Shown: positions 44,715 to 57,161 of the stretch, in pieces
Layout: each line of letters starts with the position of its first letter
Numbering within the stretch: the stretch's first letter is position 1
Origin: Agromyces mediolanus
GTDB taxonomy: Bacteria; Actinomycetota; Actinomycetes; Actinomycetales; Microbacteriaceae
DNA length: 64,000 nucleotides
Reading direction: 5' to 3'
NCBI RefSeq assembly: GCF_023715325.1
Contig: NZ_JAMBNX010000003.1
Coordinates: forward strand, 248,001-312,000
Translations under genes and position numbers: made by a program
Notes under the pieces: generated by a model
The model's input: the letters and a program-made list of their open reading frames with translations, nothing else
What the model was told of the DNA's origin: nothing
The model's database searches: none

Positions 44715-45356
44715 TCAGAAGCCGAAGTCGCCGCCACCGCCGAAATCGCCCCCGCCGAAGTCGCCGAAGCCGCCATCGCCGAAGCCGCCCTGATCCGCGC
44801 CGGCCGCGTCGACGCTCCCCGCGTCGCCGGCCTGGTCGGCACCGGGGTCACCGCCCTGCTCGGCGGAGCCGTCACCAGACGCCTCGAACGCGCCGGGACC
44901 GGGCAGGAAGGCCTGCGCGATCGCCGAGCCGACGACCACACCGGCGATGGTGCCGAGCATGGATCCGCCGAGCATCTGCCCGAACGACGGGCCGCCCGCG
45001 GCCGCCGCCGTGCCGCCGCGACCGCCGCCCTGGAACGCGCGCTCCATGCTGCCGGGCGCCCGCAGCTCCTGGCGGGTGGCCGCCCTGGCCAGGGCGCCGG
45101 GCTCGTCGGAGACGAGGCGCTCGCCCGCGGGTGCCTGATCGCTGAGCGCCTGGAACACCTGCTGGCGCTGTTCGGGCGTCAGCTTCGCGAACGCCTCCGC
45201 GTGCACCTGCTCGATGGACTCCGGCGGCGCGGTGCGCAGCAGGTAGCGGTAGCGCTCGACCGCCAGTTCGTCCTCGCTCAGGGCTCGTGCCGGCGGGGCG
45301 GGCTGGGCGGCGGGGCGCTCCTCGGGAGCGCCGAAGAGTCGGTCGAAGAATCCCAT
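44715..45356 (-). CDS. hypothetical protein with Gly/Phe/Asp-rich tail
   Basis: A 213-residue protein starting MGFFDRLFGAPEER. Residues 20-110 are a charged helical region (LSEDELAVERYRYLLRTAPP, then LTPEQRQQVFQALS). A hydrophobic Gly-rich segment follows (MLGGSMLGTIAGVVVGSAIA, near 130-150), and the C-terminus is an acidic then Gly/Phe/Asp-rich tail. Similar proteins are sometimes labelled cation-transporting ATPase, which the sequence does not support. The ATG at 45356 fits the conserved start. The TGA is followed in frame by coded repeats. Confidence 0.75.
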   Translation of the reverse strand: MGFFDRLFGAPEERPAAQPAPPARALSEDELAVERYRYLLRTAPPESIEQVHAEAFAKLTPEQRQQVFQALSDQAPAGERLVSDEPGALARAATRQELRAPGSMERAFQGGGRGGTAAAAGGPSFGQMLGGSMLGTIAGVVVGSAIAQAFLPGPGAFEASGDGSAEQGGDPGADQAGDAGSVDAAGADQGGFGDGGFGDFGGGDFGGGGDFGF

Positions 45357-45418
45357 GCTGTCCTCGTCATTCCTGGTGGGGAAGGCGATCGTATCGAGCG
45401 CGGCCACGAAACGGCTGA

Positions 45419-45448
45419 GAGCCGGCGCCGACGAATCGGCACCGGCTC
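45419..45448 (-). terminator. terminator after gatB
   Basis: GAGCCGG and GCCGA pair with TCGGC and CCGGCTC around a CGAA loop with one C/A mismatch, just past the gatB stop on the minus strand. Confidence 0.7.
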
Positions 45449-45465
45449 CCGCGGGAGTGCTTCGG

Positions 45466-46986
45466 TTACTCCGCTGCGGCGGCGCGCTCCAGCACGAGCT
45501 CCCGGACGCGTGCCGCGTCCGCCTTGCCCTGCATCGCCTTCATGACGGCACCGATGACGGCACCTGCGGCCTGCACCTTGCCGTCGCGGATCTTCGCGAG
45601 CACGTCGGGCTGCGCCGCGAGCGCCGCGTCGATCGCCGCGATCAGGGCGCCGTCGTCGGAGACGACGGCGAGCCCGCGGGCGTCGACGATCTGCTGCGGC
45701 GAGCCCTCGCCCGCCACGACGCCCTCGAGCACCTGCCGTGCGAGACGGTCGGTGAGCGTGCCAGCCTCGACGAGGGCCGCGAGCTCGGCGACGTGCTCGG
45801 GCGAGGCCAGCGACGCGGCATCCGTCTCGCTCGCGTTGGCGAGGCGGGTGAGTTCACCGGTCCACCACTTGCGGGCGGCAGCAGGGCTCGCCCCCGCCGC
45901 GATCGTCGCGGCGACCTCGTTCAGCAGGCCGCCGTTCACGACGCCCTGGAACTCGAGGTCGGTGAAGCCCCACTCGGCCTTGAGCCGGCGCCGGCGGGCC
46001 GGCGGCGGCTCGGGCAGCGCAGCACGCAGCTCGGCGACGCGCTCGCGCGATGGGACGACGGGCACGAGGTCGGGCTCCGGGAAGTACCGGTAGTCGTCGG
46101 CGTCGGACTTCGGGCGACCAGGGCTCGTCGTGCCGGTGTCCTCGTGCCAGTGCCGGGTCTCCTGCGTGATGGCGCCGCCCTTGGCGAGGATCGCCGCCTG
46201 ACGCTGGATCTCGTAGCGCACCGCGCGTTCGATCGAACGGAACGAGTTCACGTTCTTCGTCTCCGTGCGGGTGCCGAGCTGCTCGGCGCCGCGGGGGCGC
46301 AGCGACACGTTCGCGTCGCAGCGGAGGTTGCCGCGCTCCATGCGCGCCTCGGAGATGCCGAGCGAGATCGCCATGTCGCGGATCGTCGACACGTACGCCT
46401 TCGCGAGCTCGGGGGCGTCGCCCTCGGCACCGAAGATCGGGCGGGTGACGATCTCCACGAGCGGCACGCCGGCGCGGTTGTAGTCGACCAGCGAGTACTC
46501 CGCGCCCTGGATACGCCCGGTCGCGCCGCCGACGTGCGTGAGCTTGCCCGCGTCCTCCTCCATGTGCGCCCGCTCGATGGGCACCTGGAAGGTGCGGCCG
46601 TCGGCCAGCTCGACCTCGACCTCGCCGTCGAACGCGATCGGCTCGTCGTACTGGGAGATCTGGTAGTTCTTCGCGAGGTCGGGGTAGAAGTAGTTCTTCC
46701 GCGCGAAACGGCTCGACTCGGCGATCGAGCAACCGAGGGCGAGCCCGAGCGAGATCGACTTCTCGACCGCCTCGCCGTTCACCACCGGCAGCGAGCCGGG
46801 CAGCCCGAGGCAGACCGGTGAGACGAGCGTGTTCGGCGCCGCGCCGTGGTACTTCTCGTTCGCCGGGTTCGGAGCGGGCGAGAACATCTTCGTCTCGGTG
46901 TTGAGCTCGACGTGCACCTCGAGGCCGATGACCGGCTCGAAGAGCTCGAGCGCCTGCTCGTAGTCCATCAGTTCGACTCGCGCCAT
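45466..46986 (-). CDS. gatB: Asp/Glu-tRNA amidotransferase subunit B
   Basis: Kinase/amidotransferase subunit that converts Glu-tRNA-Gln (or Asp-tRNA-Asn) to the amide form with ammonia from GatA. The 506 residues show [47 protein letters not shown] and a C-terminal YqeY/GatB tail domain. The ATG at 46986 overlaps the gatA stop (TGATG); an open frame upstream inside gatA is ignored. Last gene of gatC-gatA-gatB. Confidence 0.97.
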   Translation of the reverse strand: MARVELMDYEQALELFEPVIGLEVHVELNTETKMFSPAPNPANEKYHGAAPNTLVSPVCLGLPGSLPVVNGEAVEKSISLGLALGCSIAESSRFARKNYFYPDLAKNYQISQYDEPIAFDGEVEVELADGRTFQVPIERAHMEEDAGKLTHVGGATGRIQGAEYSLVDYNRAGVPLVEIVTRPIFGAEGDAPELAKAYVSTIRDMAISLGISEARMERGNLRCDANVSLRPRGAEQLGTRTETKNVNSFRSIERAVRYEIQRQAAILAKGGAITQETRHWHEDTGTTSPGRPKSDADDYRYFPEPDLVPVVPSRERVAELRAALPEPPPARRRRLKAEWGFTDLEFQGVVNGGLLNEVAATIAAGASPAAARKWWTGELTRLANASETDAASLASPEHVAELAALVEAGTLTDRLARQVLEGVVAGEGSPQQIVDARGLAVVSDDGALIAAIDAALAAQPDVLAKIRDGKVQAAGAVIGAVMKAMQGKADAARVRELVLERAAAAE

Positions 46987-48527
46987 CAGAGTGCGCCCTC
47001 CTCGGTCGCGGTGAGCTCGTGGGTCGACAGGTCGGGGGCCTTCGCGAGCAGCGGGCCGCCCCACTCCGCCTCGAGCAGTCGCTCGAGCGCGCCGCCGACG
47101 TTGTACAGGCGGGCGTCCTGGCGGGCCGGGGCGAGGAACTGGATGCCGACCGGCAGGCCGTCCTCCGGCGCGAGGCCGGCGGGCAGCGAGATGCCGGGGA
47201 CGCCGGCGAGGTTCGCCGGGATCGTGGCGATGTCGTTCAGGTACATGGCGAGCGGGTCGTCGAGCTTCTCGCCGAGCTTGAACGCGGTCGTCGGCGCGGT
47301 CGGCGTGGCGAGCACGTCGACCTTCGCAAAGGCCTGGTCGAAGTCGCGCTGCACGAGCGTGCGCACCTTCTGGGCGCTGCCGTAGTAAGCGTCGTAGTAG
47401 CCGGCGGACAGGGCGTAGGTGCCGAGGATGATGCGGCGCTTCACCTCGGGGCCGAACCCCGCCTCACGTGACGCGGCCATGACCTGCTCGACCGTGCCGC
47501 CACCCTGCGGGGTGACGCGGAGGCCGAAGCGCACCGAGTCGAACTTCGCCAGGTTCGAGGATGCCTCGGCCGGCAGGATGAGATAGTACGCGGCGATCGC
47601 GTGCTCGAAGTTCGGCGCCTCGACCTCGACGATCTCGGCGCCGTTGCGCTCGAGCAGCTCGAGGGACTCGTGGAAGCGCTGACGGACGCCGGTCTGGAAG
47701 CCGTCGGTGTCGAGCTCCTTCACGACGCCGATCCGCAGGCCCTGCACGTCGGCCCGGCGCACGGCCTCGGCCATCGAGGGCCACGGCTCGGCGATCGAGG
47801 TGGAGTCGTGCGGGTCGTGGCCCGCGATCACGTCCTGCAGCAGTGCCGCGTCGAGCACCGTGCGGGTGACGGGGCCGATCTGATCGAGCGAGGAGGCCAG
47901 GGCGATCGAGCCGTACCGGCTGACGGCGCCGTAGGTGGGCTTCACGCCGACCGTGCCGGTCACGTGCGCGGGCTGGCGGATGGAGCCGCCCGTGTCGCTG
48001 CCGAGTGCGAGGGGCGCCTCGAAGGCCGCGACGGAAGCGGCCGAGCCACCACCGGAGCCGCCGGGGATGCGGTCGAGGTCCCAGGGGTTGTGCGTCGGGC
48101 CGTAGGCCGAGTGCTCGGTGGAGGAGCCCATGGCGAACTCGTCCATGTTCGTCTTGCCGAGCGGCACGAGGCCGGCCTCGCGGACCTTCCGCACGGGCGT
48201 GGCGTCGTATGGCGGGATCCAGCCCTCGAGGATCTTCGAGCCCGAGGTCGAGGGCATGCCCTCGGTCACCAGCACGTCCTTGATGGCGATCGGAACGCCG
48301 GCGAGCTCGCCGAGCGACTCGCCAGCGGCGCGGGCCCGGTCGACCTCGGCAGCGGCGCGCAGAGCGCCCTCGGCGTTCACATGGAGGAAGGCGTGCACGG
48401 CGCCGTCGACGGCGGCGATGCGGTCGAGGTGCGCCTGCGTCGCCTCGACGGAGCTCACCTCGCCGCGGCCGAGGCGGCCGGCGAGCTCTGCGGCACTGAG
48501 ACGGATCAGGTCGTCGGAGTGGCTCAC
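46986..48527 (-). CDS. gatA: Asp/Glu-tRNA amidotransferase subunit A
   Basis: Amidase-signature enzyme that releases ammonia from glutamine for GatB. The 513 residues have the catalytic Lys in [13 protein letters not shown] and the Ser-cisSer pair in the amidase signature [15 protein letters not shown], with [12 protein letters not shown] downstream. The GTG start at 48527 overlaps the gatC stop (GTGA), so the subunits are translationally coupled. Confidence 0.97.
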   Translation of the reverse strand: MSHSDDLIRLSAAELAGRLGRGEVSSVEATQAHLDRIAAVDGAVHAFLHVNAEGALRAAAEVDRARAAGESLGELAGVPIAIKDVLVTEGMPSTSGSKILEGWIPPYDATPVRKVREAGLVPLGKTNMDEFAMGSSTEHSAYGPTHNPWDLDRIPGGSGGGSAASVAAFEAPLALGSDTGGSIRQPAHVTGTVGVKPTYGAVSRYGSIALASSLDQIGPVTRTVLDAALLQDVIAGHDPHDSTSIAEPWPSMAEAVRRADVQGLRIGVVKELDTDGFQTGVRQRFHESLELLERNGAEIVEVEAPNFEHAIAAYYLILPAEASSNLAKFDSVRFGLRVTPQGGGTVEQVMAASREAGFGPEVKRRIILGTYALSAGYYDAYYGSAQKVRTLVQRDFDQAFAKVDVLATPTAPTTAFKLGEKLDDPLAMYLNDIATIPANLAGVPGISLPAGLAPEDGLPVGIQFLAPARQDARLYNVGGALERLLEAEWGGPLLAKAPDLSTHELTATEEGAL

Positions 48528-48826
48528 TGCTCCTCCCCCAGGATCGCGGAGACGACGAAGCGGTCGCCGTCTCGTTCGGGTGCGCCGGAGAGCGCCTGCT
48601 CGGGGGTCAGCACGTCATCGGTCACCACATCGGCGCGGAAGACATTCTGCATCGGGATGGGATGGCTCGTCGGCGGGACGTCGGGGGTCGCGACCTGGTT
48701 CACCTGCTCGACGGCCTGCATGATCTGGCCGAGCTCGGTGGTGAGGTGCGCGATCTCCTCCTCGGTGAGCGCGATGCGAGCGAGGTTCGCCAGATGGGCG
48801 ACCTGCTCCGCACTGATTTCAGGCAT
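48524..48826 (-). CDS. gatC: Asp/Glu-tRNA amidotransferase subunit C
   Basis: Small belt subunit (100 residues) that wraps and stabilises GatAB. It starts [20 protein letters not shown] and contains [13 protein letters not shown] and LRADVV-like FRADVVTDD. First gene of the gat operon. Its leader holds a CGGAGCA ribosome site, and a TAGACT -10 box (48862-48867) shares its TAG with the ligA stop codon. Confidence 0.95.
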   Translation of the reverse strand: MPEISAEQVAHLANLARIALTEEEIAHLTTELGQIMQAVEQVNQVATPDVPPTSHPIPMQNVFRADVVTDDVLTPEQALSGAPERDGDRFVVSAILGEEQ

Positions 48827-48864
48827 GCTGCTCCGAACGTGTCGTGACGGGGATGCCTGCCAGT

Positions 48865-51270
<2,406 letters not shown>

Positions 51271-51287
51271 CGGACGGCCGGCGACAC

Positions 51288-52034
51288 TCACTCGGCGTTC
51301 CAGAGCTCCCGGTAGTACGCCAGCCGACGCTCGTCGGGCGTGACGCCGTACGCGCGAAAGAACGCCGGCTGCCAGCCGGGCCCGTAATTCCAGTCGAGGC
51401 TCATGCTCGCCACCGCGAGGTCCGCCCAGCGATCGGCGACGCCGATCCGGGCCGCGTCGACGATGGCGGCGAAGGAGCCGTCGTCGCCGAGCAGGGTGTT
51501 CGGCGCGCACGGGTCGCCGTGGCAGACGACGAGGTCGGCCGACGGCGCGTCGAGCAGCTCACCCGGCACCCGACGCCCGTCGCGACGCAGGAGTTCGAGC
51601 CGGTGCTCGACCCCCCAGTCGTACGGGCAGCCGTCGGGGTCGAGCGCGTGCAGCCGCCGGAGGCCCTCGGCGATCGCGCGCACCGCGACGGCCGGCTCGG
51701 CGAGCCATCGTTCGTCGACGGCCGAGCGGGCCGGGATCGCCGTCGTGAGCAGCCATTCGCCCGAGGCATCCGTCCCGGCGTCGAGCACCTGCGGGGCGGG
51801 CACCCGCCCGGCGAGCCAGCGCAGCCGCTCGGCCTCGTCGGCGAGCGACTCGCCCGAGCCGGCCGGGTTCCACTTGACGACCCGCGGCCCGTCGCCCTCG
51901 ATGCGGAAGGTCAGGCCGCCGGCCTCGTTCCGCCAGAGCGGGGTCGTGCGCCGCCCGGCCGCGAGCCGGAGCACGCTCGAGGGACGAACCACGTCGGCCT
52001 CCGGTCGCTGGCTCGCGAGCTCGGGCACACCCAC
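51288..52034 (-). CDS. APH(3')-like phosphotransferase
   Basis: A 248-residue protein-kinase-fold phosphotransferase of the APH/choline-kinase type. The Brenner motif VCHGDPCAPNTLL (HGD-x4-N) and the metal-binding AIVDAARIGVADRWADLA match aminoglycoside 3'-phosphotransferases, and the N-terminal ATP-lobe Lys is in RVVKWNP. It may phosphorylate an aminoglycoside or an unrelated metabolite; the sequence cannot tell. The GTG follows the mnmA TAG directly (TAGGTG), so it is read by termination-reinitiation in the mnmA message. Confidence 0.82.
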   Translation of the reverse strand: MGVPELASQRPEADVVRPSSVLRLAAGRRTTPLWRNEAGGLTFRIEGDGPRVVKWNPAGSGESLADEAERLRWLAGRVPAPQVLDAGTDASGEWLLTTAIPARSAVDERWLAEPAVAVRAIAEGLRRLHALDPDGCPYDWGVEHRLELLRRDGRRVPGELLDAPSADLVVCHGDPCAPNTLLGDDGSFAAIVDAARIGVADRWADLAVASMSLDWNYGPGWQPAFFRAYGVTPDERRLAYYRELWNAE

Positions 52035-53174
52035 CTAGGCGCCGACCGGGACCGCGCTGACGGTGCGATCGATGGTGCACTGACCGAGCACCCTGGTGCC
52101 GACGTAGACGACCGCGGTCTGGCCCGGCGCGACCCCGTCGAGCGGCTGTGCGGGGCGGACCACGAGTTCGGGCGCCCCCTCGTCGCCACGATCGACACGG
52201 GCCACGGCCGGCACCGGATCGGCGTGCGCCCGGATCTGCACCTCGCAGTCGAACTCGTCGCCATCCGCGGCGACGATGCCCGAGGCGACGGGATCGAGCC
52301 CGGCCCAGCTGAACCGGGACCCGGCGATCTCCGCCGTCGCAAGGGCCTCCTTCGGCCCCACCACCACGGTGTTCTCCTTCGGACGCACCTCGAGCACGAA
52401 GCGAGGGCGACCATCGGGTGCCGGGGTGCCGAGACGAAGGCCGCGCCGCTGTCCGACGGTGTACGCGTGCGCGCCGTCGTGGCTGCCGACGACCGCGCCG
52501 CTGCGGTCGACGATGTCGCCGGGGGTCTCACCCACCCGCTCGGCGAGCCAGCCCTTCGTGTCGCCGTCGGGGATGAAGCAGATGTCGTAGGAGTCGGGCT
52601 TCCGCGCGACCGCGAGGCCGCGCCGCTCGGCCTCCTGGCGCACCAGCTCCTTCGAGGGCGTGTCGCCGAGCGGGAACCACGCGTGCGCGAGCTGCTCGGC
52701 CGTGAGCACGCCGAGCACGTAGCTCTGGTCCTTCGCCTCGGCGCTCGCGCGGTGCAGCTCCAACTCGCCGGACGCTCCGGGGAGGACCTTGGCGTAATGG
52801 CCGGTCACGACGGCGTCGAAGCCGAGGGCGAGCGCCTTCTCGAGCAGCGCCGCGAACTTGATGCGCTCGTTGCAGCGCATGCAGGGGTTCGGGGTGCGCC
52901 CGGCGGTGTACTCGGCGACGAAGTCGTCGACGACGTCCTCCTTGAAGCGCTCGGAGAAGTCCCAGACGTAGTACGGGATCTCCAGCAGGTTCGCGACGCG
53001 CTGCGCGTCCATCGAGTCCTCGATGGTGCAGCAGCCGCGGCTGCCCGTACGCAGGGTTCCGGGCATGCGGCTGAGCGCCAGGTGCACGCCGACGACATCG
53101 TGCCCCGCCTCGACCGCGCGCGCGGCCGCGACGGCGCTGTCGACGCCCCCGGACATGGCTGCAAGCACTCGCAT
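52035..53174 (-). CDS. mnmA: tRNA-specific 2-thiouridylase MnmA
   Basis: Thiolates U34 of tRNA-Lys/Glu/Gln using ATP and persulfide sulfur. The 379 residues have the PP-loop SGGVDS at 8-13, the first catalytic Cys in [11 protein letters not shown] and the second in [17 protein letters not shown]-like [11 protein letters not shown] follows the tRNA-binding region. The TAGACT box 6 bases before the ATG predicts a leaderless mRNA. Downstream of the cysteine desulfurase that donates its sulfur. Confidence 0.97.
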   Translation of the reverse strand: MRVLAAMSGGVDSAVAAARAVEAGHDVVGVHLALSRMPGTLRTGSRGCCTIEDSMDAQRVANLLEIPYYVWDFSERFKEDVVDDFVAEYTAGRTPNPCMRCNERIKFAALLEKALALGFDAVVTGHYAKVLPGASGELELHRASAEAKDQSYVLGVLTAEQLAHAWFPLGDTPSKELVRQEAERRGLAVARKPDSYDICFIPDGDTKGWLAERVGETPGDIVDRSGAVVGSHDGAHAYTVGQRRGLRLGTPAPDGRPRFVLEVRPKENTVVVGPKEALATAEIAGSRFSWAGLDPVASGIVAADGDEFDCEVQIRAHADPVPAVARVDRGDEGAPELVVRPAQPLDGVAPGQTAVVYVGTRVLGQCTIDRTVSAVPVGA

Positions 53175-53180
53175 GGCTCC

Positions 53181-53186
53181 AGTCTA
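53181..53186 (-). promoter_or_regulatory. leaderless-type -10 box of mnmA
   Basis: TAGACT on the minus strand, 6 bases before the mnmA ATG. Confidence 0.55.
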
Positions 53187-53255
53187 CGAAACCGCGGCTG
53201 GGCGGCGGCCGGATCACGAGGATCGGTGACGACCGGCGGATGCCGCGCCCCGAGG

Positions 53256-54479
53256 TCAGCGGTCGAACGACGTGCGACGGGCGGCGAGCCCGGCTCTGGC
53301 CGCCCGTTCATGAGCCGAAGGCAGCGCCGCCAGGAAAGCGTCGACGTCGGCGTCCGTGGAGTCGTGGCCGAGGGTGATGCGGAGCGCTCCGCGCGCCTCG
53401 CTCTCGTTGCGGCCCATCGCGAGCAGCACGTGGGAGGGCTCCGGCACGCCGGCCTGGCAGGCCGAACCGGTCGAGACCGACACGCCGGCGGCGTCGAGGA
53501 GGAAGAGCAGGGAGTCGCCCTCGCAGCCGGGGAAGGCGAAGTGCGCGTTGCCCGGCAGCCGCCCGTCCGGGTCCGGGTCGCCCGACAGCACGGCCGCCGG
53601 CACCGCGGCGGCAACCCCGTCGATCAGTCGGTCACGGAGACCGGCCAGGCGAGCACGGTCGGCATCGAGCCCGAGGGCGACCGATTCGGCCGCCGCGGCG
53701 AACGACGCCGCCGCCGCCACGTCCTGGGTGCCCGAGCGCACCCGTCGCTGCTGCCCGCCGCCGTGGATGAGCGGCTCGATGCGCCCCGTGCGATCGAGTA
53801 CCAGGCCGCCGATGCCGGCCGGGCCGCCGATCTTGTGCGCCGAGACGCTGATCGCGACGAGCCCCTCGCCCGGCGCCGCGCCGCTCTCCCGCCGCAACGC
53901 GTGCAGGCCGATCGGCAATTGGCCGTACGCGGCCACCGCATCGAGATGCAGCGGCACACCGGCCGCGGCCGTGAGCTCGGCGACCCTGGCAACCGGCTGC
54001 ACCGTGCCCACCTCGTTGTTCGCCCACAGCATCGTGACGAGGGCGATCTCGTCGGCGTGGGCGGCGAGCTCCTCGGCGAGCGCGTCCACCTGCAGCCGGC
54101 CGAGTGCGTCGACGGGGAGCTCGATCACCTCCGCGCCTTCGTGGGCGGCGAGCCATTCGACGGTGTCGAGCGTCGCGTGGTGCTCGCCGGCGGGCAGGAC
54201 GATCCTGGGCCGGCGGGCGTCGTGCTGCCGCTGCCAGAAGAGCCCCTTGACGGCGAGATTGATCGCCTCGGTCCCGTTGCCCGTGAACACGAGCTCGATG
54301 GGGTCGGCGTCGAGCGTCGCAGCCACGACCGCGCGGGACTCTTCGAGCGAGCGCTTCGCGCGCTGCCCCGCGCTGTGGATCGAGGCGGGGTTGCCGACCG
54401 TGGCGAGCGCGGCGGTGAGCGCGGCGACGGCCTCCGGGCGCATGGGCGTCGTAGCGGCATGGTCGAGGTAGACGGGCAC
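53256..54479 (-). CDS. iscS: cysteine desulfurase (IscS/NifS family)
   Basis: PLP enzyme that turns cysteine into alanine and an enzyme-bound persulfide. The 407 residues start VPVYLDHAATTPMRP and hold the PLP Lys in SVSAHKIGGPAG (near 214), the active-site Cys in GSACQAG (near 340) and RVRSGTQDV. The GTG at 54479 follows AGGAGAGGAGGG; the open frame continues upstream into the glgX shadow. Supplies sulfur to MnmA next door. Confidence 0.95.
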   Translation of the reverse strand: MPVYLDHAATTPMRPEAVAALTAALATVGNPASIHSAGQRAKRSLEESRAVVAATLDADPIELVFTGNGTEAINLAVKGLFWQRQHDARRPRIVLPAGEHHATLDTVEWLAAHEGAEVIELPVDALGRLQVDALAEELAAHADEIALVTMLWANNEVGTVQPVARVAELTAAAGVPLHLDAVAAYGQLPIGLHALRRESGAAPGEGLVAISVSAHKIGGPAGIGGLVLDRTGRIEPLIHGGGQQRRVRSGTQDVAAAASFAAAAESVALGLDADRARLAGLRDRLIDGVAAAVPAAVLSGDPDPDGRLPGNAHFAFPGCEGDSLLFLLDAAGVSVSTGSACQAGVPEPSHVLLAMGRNESEARGALRITLGHDSTDADVDAFLAALPSAHERAARAGLAARRTSFDR

Positions 54480-54518
54480 GCCGCCCTCCTCTCCTGCCGA
54501 CGACACGGGTCCACGAAC

Positions 54519-54524
54519 TACTGT
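54519..54524 (+). promoter_or_regulatory. leaderless-type -10 box of glgX
   Basis: TACTGT, 7 bases before the glgX ATG. The divergent cysteine desulfurase promoter shares the 52-base gap. Confidence 0.4.
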
Positions 54525-54531
54525 AGATCGC

Positions 54532-56616
54532 ATGTCGGCCCCCGATCCCCTGCGCGAGCTCGGCGCCTCCCCCGGCGTCGGCGGCGGATCGGTCCGGATC
54601 TGGTCGGAGCACGCCTCGGCGGTCGAGCTCGTCGTCTTCGACGGCGGGGATCTGGACTGGGCGGTGGATCGGGTCGCGCTGGTACGCGACGAGCACGGCG
54701 TGTGGTCGGGCCGTTCCGATGTGCTGGTGCCCGGCGCCCGGTACGCGATCCGCGTCGACGGTCCCGCCGGGGTGGAGCATGCGTTCAATCCGGTGCACGA
54801 TCTGCTCGATCCGTACGCCAGAGGGCTGGTGCGTGCCGGCGACGGCTCGTGGCGCGGCGTCGCGCTCGGCCGTCTGGGCGATGGCGACGGCTTCGACTGG
54901 GGCGGCGTGCCCGCTCCTCGGATCCCGCTCGATCGCACGGTCGTGTACGAGACCCATGTGCGCGGCTTCAGCAAGCGCAACCCGGCCGTGCCCGAGGCGC
55001 TGCGCGGCACGTACGCGGGGCTCGCGCACGACGCCTCGCTCGACTACCTCCGCGATCTCGGGGTGACGACCGTCGAGCTGCTGCCCGTGCACGCGTTCGT
55101 GTCGGAGGAGCGCCTGGTCCGTCAGGGTCGGGTGAACGCCTGGGGGTACAACACCCTCGGGTTCTTCGCGCCGCACGGTGCCTACGCCTCGGCGGCGGCG
55201 CAGGCCGAGGGCGCGGCCGGCGTACGCCGGGAGTTCGCCGGCATGGTGCGCCGGCTGCACGAGGCGGGGCTCGAGCTCGTGCTCGACGTGGTCTACAACC
55301 ACACCGCCGAGGAGAACCGCGAGGGTCCCACCTACAGTTTCCGCGGGATCGACAACGCCGCGTACTACCGGCACGACGCGCACGGCCGCTACGTCGACAC
55401 GACGGGCTGCGGCAACACCCTCGACTTCGGCCGGGAGCAGCCGGTGCGTCTCGCGCTCGACTCCATGCGGTACTGGGCGGGCGAGCTCGGGGTCGACGGC
55501 TTCCGCCTGGACCTGGCCGCGACGCTCGGCCGCGATGACCACGGCGCCTTCACGCCGGAGCATCCGCTGCTACAGGGGATGCTCGAAGACCCGGTGGTCG
55601 GTGCGTCGAAGCTCATCGCCGAACCGTGGGATCTCGGTCCAGAGGGGTGGCGCACAGGTGGGTTCCCCACCGGGTTCAGCGAGTGGAACGACCGCTACCG
55701 CGACCGCATGCGCGAGTTCTGGCTGACCGATCTGCGCCTGGAGCGGGAGACCGGCTCGGCGGGCAGCGGCATCGGCCGGTTCGCGACCAGGCTGGCGGGC
55801 TCCGCGAACACGTTCTCCCCCGAGCGCGGGCCGCTCGCGAGCCTGAACTTCGTGACCGCGCACGACGGCTTCACCCTGGCCGATCTCACCGCCTACGACG
55901 TCAAGCACAATCTCGGCAACGGCGAGGACAACCGCGACGGCACCGACCACAACCGCTCGTACAACCACGGGGTCGAGGGCGAGGCGGCCGATCCCGACGT
56001 CCGCGCCGCGCGCCGCCGGAGCATCCGGAATCTGCTCGGCACGCTGCTGCTCTCGGCCGGGGTGCCCATGCTCACGGCGGGAGACGAGTACGGCCGGACG
56101 CAGCGGGGGAACAACAACGCGTACTGCCACGACTCGCCGCTCACCTGGCTGGCCTGGTCGGACGAGGAACGCCCGCGCTCCGCCCCTGCCTTGCAGCGCA
56201 CGGTGCAGGCCCTGCTCCGGCTCCGCGCCGAGAACCCGGCGCTGCGGCCGGTCCGCTACGGCGTGTTCGGCGAGACGACCCCGAGCGCGACGCAGATGGA
56301 CTGGTACAACGCCGAGGGCGAGTCGATGAGCATCGACGACTGGAACTCCCCCGCGGAGCGGACGCTGCAGTACCTCGCGGCTTCGACGCCCGAGCACGAG
56401 CCGCTGAACCGCATCCTGCTCGTCGTGCACGCCCGGTCCGAGCCCACCGCCGTCGTGCTGCCGGTGCACGACGGTGTCGTCAGCTACGCGCTGCTCTGGG
56501 ATTCCGCGCAGGAATCGCCCGAGCTCGACGCTCGCACGGCGCTGCCGGGGGCCCGGCTGCCGGTCGCCGGGTGGTCGATGCAGCTGTTCCGGGCGGACGA
56601 TCGGGGGGACGACTGA
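54532..56616 (+). CDS. glgX: glycogen debranching enzyme GlgX
   Basis: GH13 isoamylase-type enzyme that cuts alpha-1,6 links in phosphorylase-limit glycogen. The 694 residues carry an N-terminal CBM48-like domain and the catalytic triad D327 (GFRLDLAATLGRD), E364 (LIAEPWDLGPEGW) and D445 (FVTAHDGFT). DVVYNHTAEEN is the first conserved region. It is divergent from iscS. Its stop overlaps the ybaK start (TGATG). TreZ was considered and rejected because the isoamylase-type AEPWDLGP is present. Confidence 0.95.
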   Translation: MSAPDPLRELGASPGVGGGSVRIWSEHASAVELVVFDGGDLDWAVDRVALVRDEHGVWSGRSDVLVPGARYAIRVDGPAGVEHAFNPVHDLLDPYARGLVRAGDGSWRGVALGRLGDGDGFDWGGVPAPRIPLDRTVVYETHVRGFSKRNPAVPEALRGTYAGLAHDASLDYLRDLGVTTVELLPVHAFVSEERLVRQGRVNAWGYNTLGFFAPHGAYASAAAQAEGAAGVRREFAGMVRRLHEAGLELVLDVVYNHTAEENREGPTYSFRGIDNAAYYRHDAHGRYVDTTGCGNTLDFGREQPVRLALDSMRYWAGELGVDGFRLDLAATLGRDDHGAFTPEHPLLQGMLEDPVVGASKLIAEPWDLGPEGWRTGGFPTGFSEWNDRYRDRMREFWLTDLRLERETGSAGSGIGRFATRLAGSANTFSPERGPLASLNFVTAHDGFTLADLTAYDVKHNLGNGEDNRDGTDHNRSYNHGVEGEAADPDVRAARRRSIRNLLGTLLLSAGVPMLTAGDEYGRTQRGNNNAYCHDSPLTWLAWSDEERPRSAPALQRTVQALLRLRAENPALRPVRYGVFGETTPSATQMDWYNAEGESMSIDDWNSPAERTLQYLAASTPEHEPLNRILLVVHARSEPTAVVLPVHDGVVSYALLWDSAQESPELDARTALPGARLPVAGWSMQLFRADDRGDD

Positions 56617-57113
56617 TGGCCAAGCGCACCGAGCCCGCCGCGGGGACCCCGGCGACCGTCGCGCTCGGCGCGGCGGGAATCTCGTACGTGCCTCGGACGT
56701 ACGAGCACGATCCGCGCGCGGCGGCGTTCGGCCTCGAGGCGGCGGAGAAGCTCGGCGTCGAGGTGGAGCGCGTGTTCAAGACGCTGCTGGCCTCCGTCGA
56801 CGGCGGGCTCGTCGTCGGCATCGTGCCGGTCGCCGAGCAGCTCGACCTGAAGGCGCTCGCGCAGGCGGTCGGCGGCAAGCGGGCGGAGATGGCCGATCCG
56901 GCGCTCGCGGAACGCAAGACGGGCTACGTGGTCGGCGGCATCAGTCCGATCGGCCAGAAGACGGCGTTGCCGACCGTGCTCGACGAGTCCGCCATCCTGT
57001 TCGAGGCGATCCTCGTGTCCGGCGGCCGACGCGGCTTCGACCTGGAGCTCGCGCCCGACGATCTGCTGCGCGCGACCTCCGGGAGCTACGCGCCGATCGC
57101 ACGCGTGCGCTGA
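56616..57113 (+). CDS. ybaK: Cys-tRNA(Pro) deacylase YbaK
   Basis: Hydrolyses Cys-tRNA-Pro mischarged by prolyl-tRNA synthetase. The 165 residues show the YbaK/EbsC pattern: RVFKTLLASVDGGLVVGIVP, GGKRAEMADP and TGYVVGGISPIGQK with the conserved Lys/Gly turn. The ATG at 56616 overlaps the glgX stop by one base, so it is translationally coupled although unrelated in function. Ends at a terminator shared with glgP. Confidence 0.93.
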   Translation: MAKRTEPAAGTPATVALGAAGISYVPRTYEHDPRAAAFGLEAAEKLGVEVERVFKTLLASVDGGLVVGIVPVAEQLDLKALAQAVGGKRAEMADPALAERKTGYVVGGISPIGQKTALPTVLDESAILFEAILVSGGRRGFDLELAPDDLLRATSGSYAPIARVR

Positions 57114-57121
57114 AGCGGAGC

Positions 57122-57156
57122 CGGCCCGGCGCTCCGGAATGCGTCGCGCCGGGCCG
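57122..57156. terminator. bidirectional terminator between ybaK and glgP
   Basis: An 11-bp stem CGGCCCGGCGC/GCGCCGGGCCG with a 13-base loop between convergent genes. Confidence 0.7.
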
Positions 57157-57161
57157 CGGCC

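Noticed and set aside
44715-45356. Cation-transporting ATPase
   Set aside because: Similar proteins carry this name, but no P-type ATPase motif (DKTGT) or transport domain is present in 213 residues.
51519-55538. A 1339-codon plus-strand frame across APH, mnmA and iscS
   Set aside because: It is antisense to three well-recognised genes, then runs out of frame over glgX, and shows no protein-like composition.
54532-56616. TreZ (maltooligosyl trehalose hydrolase)
   Set aside because: The AEPWDLGPEGW and HNTAEEN-type motifs and length fit GlgX/isoamylase; no TreY or TreS is adjacent.
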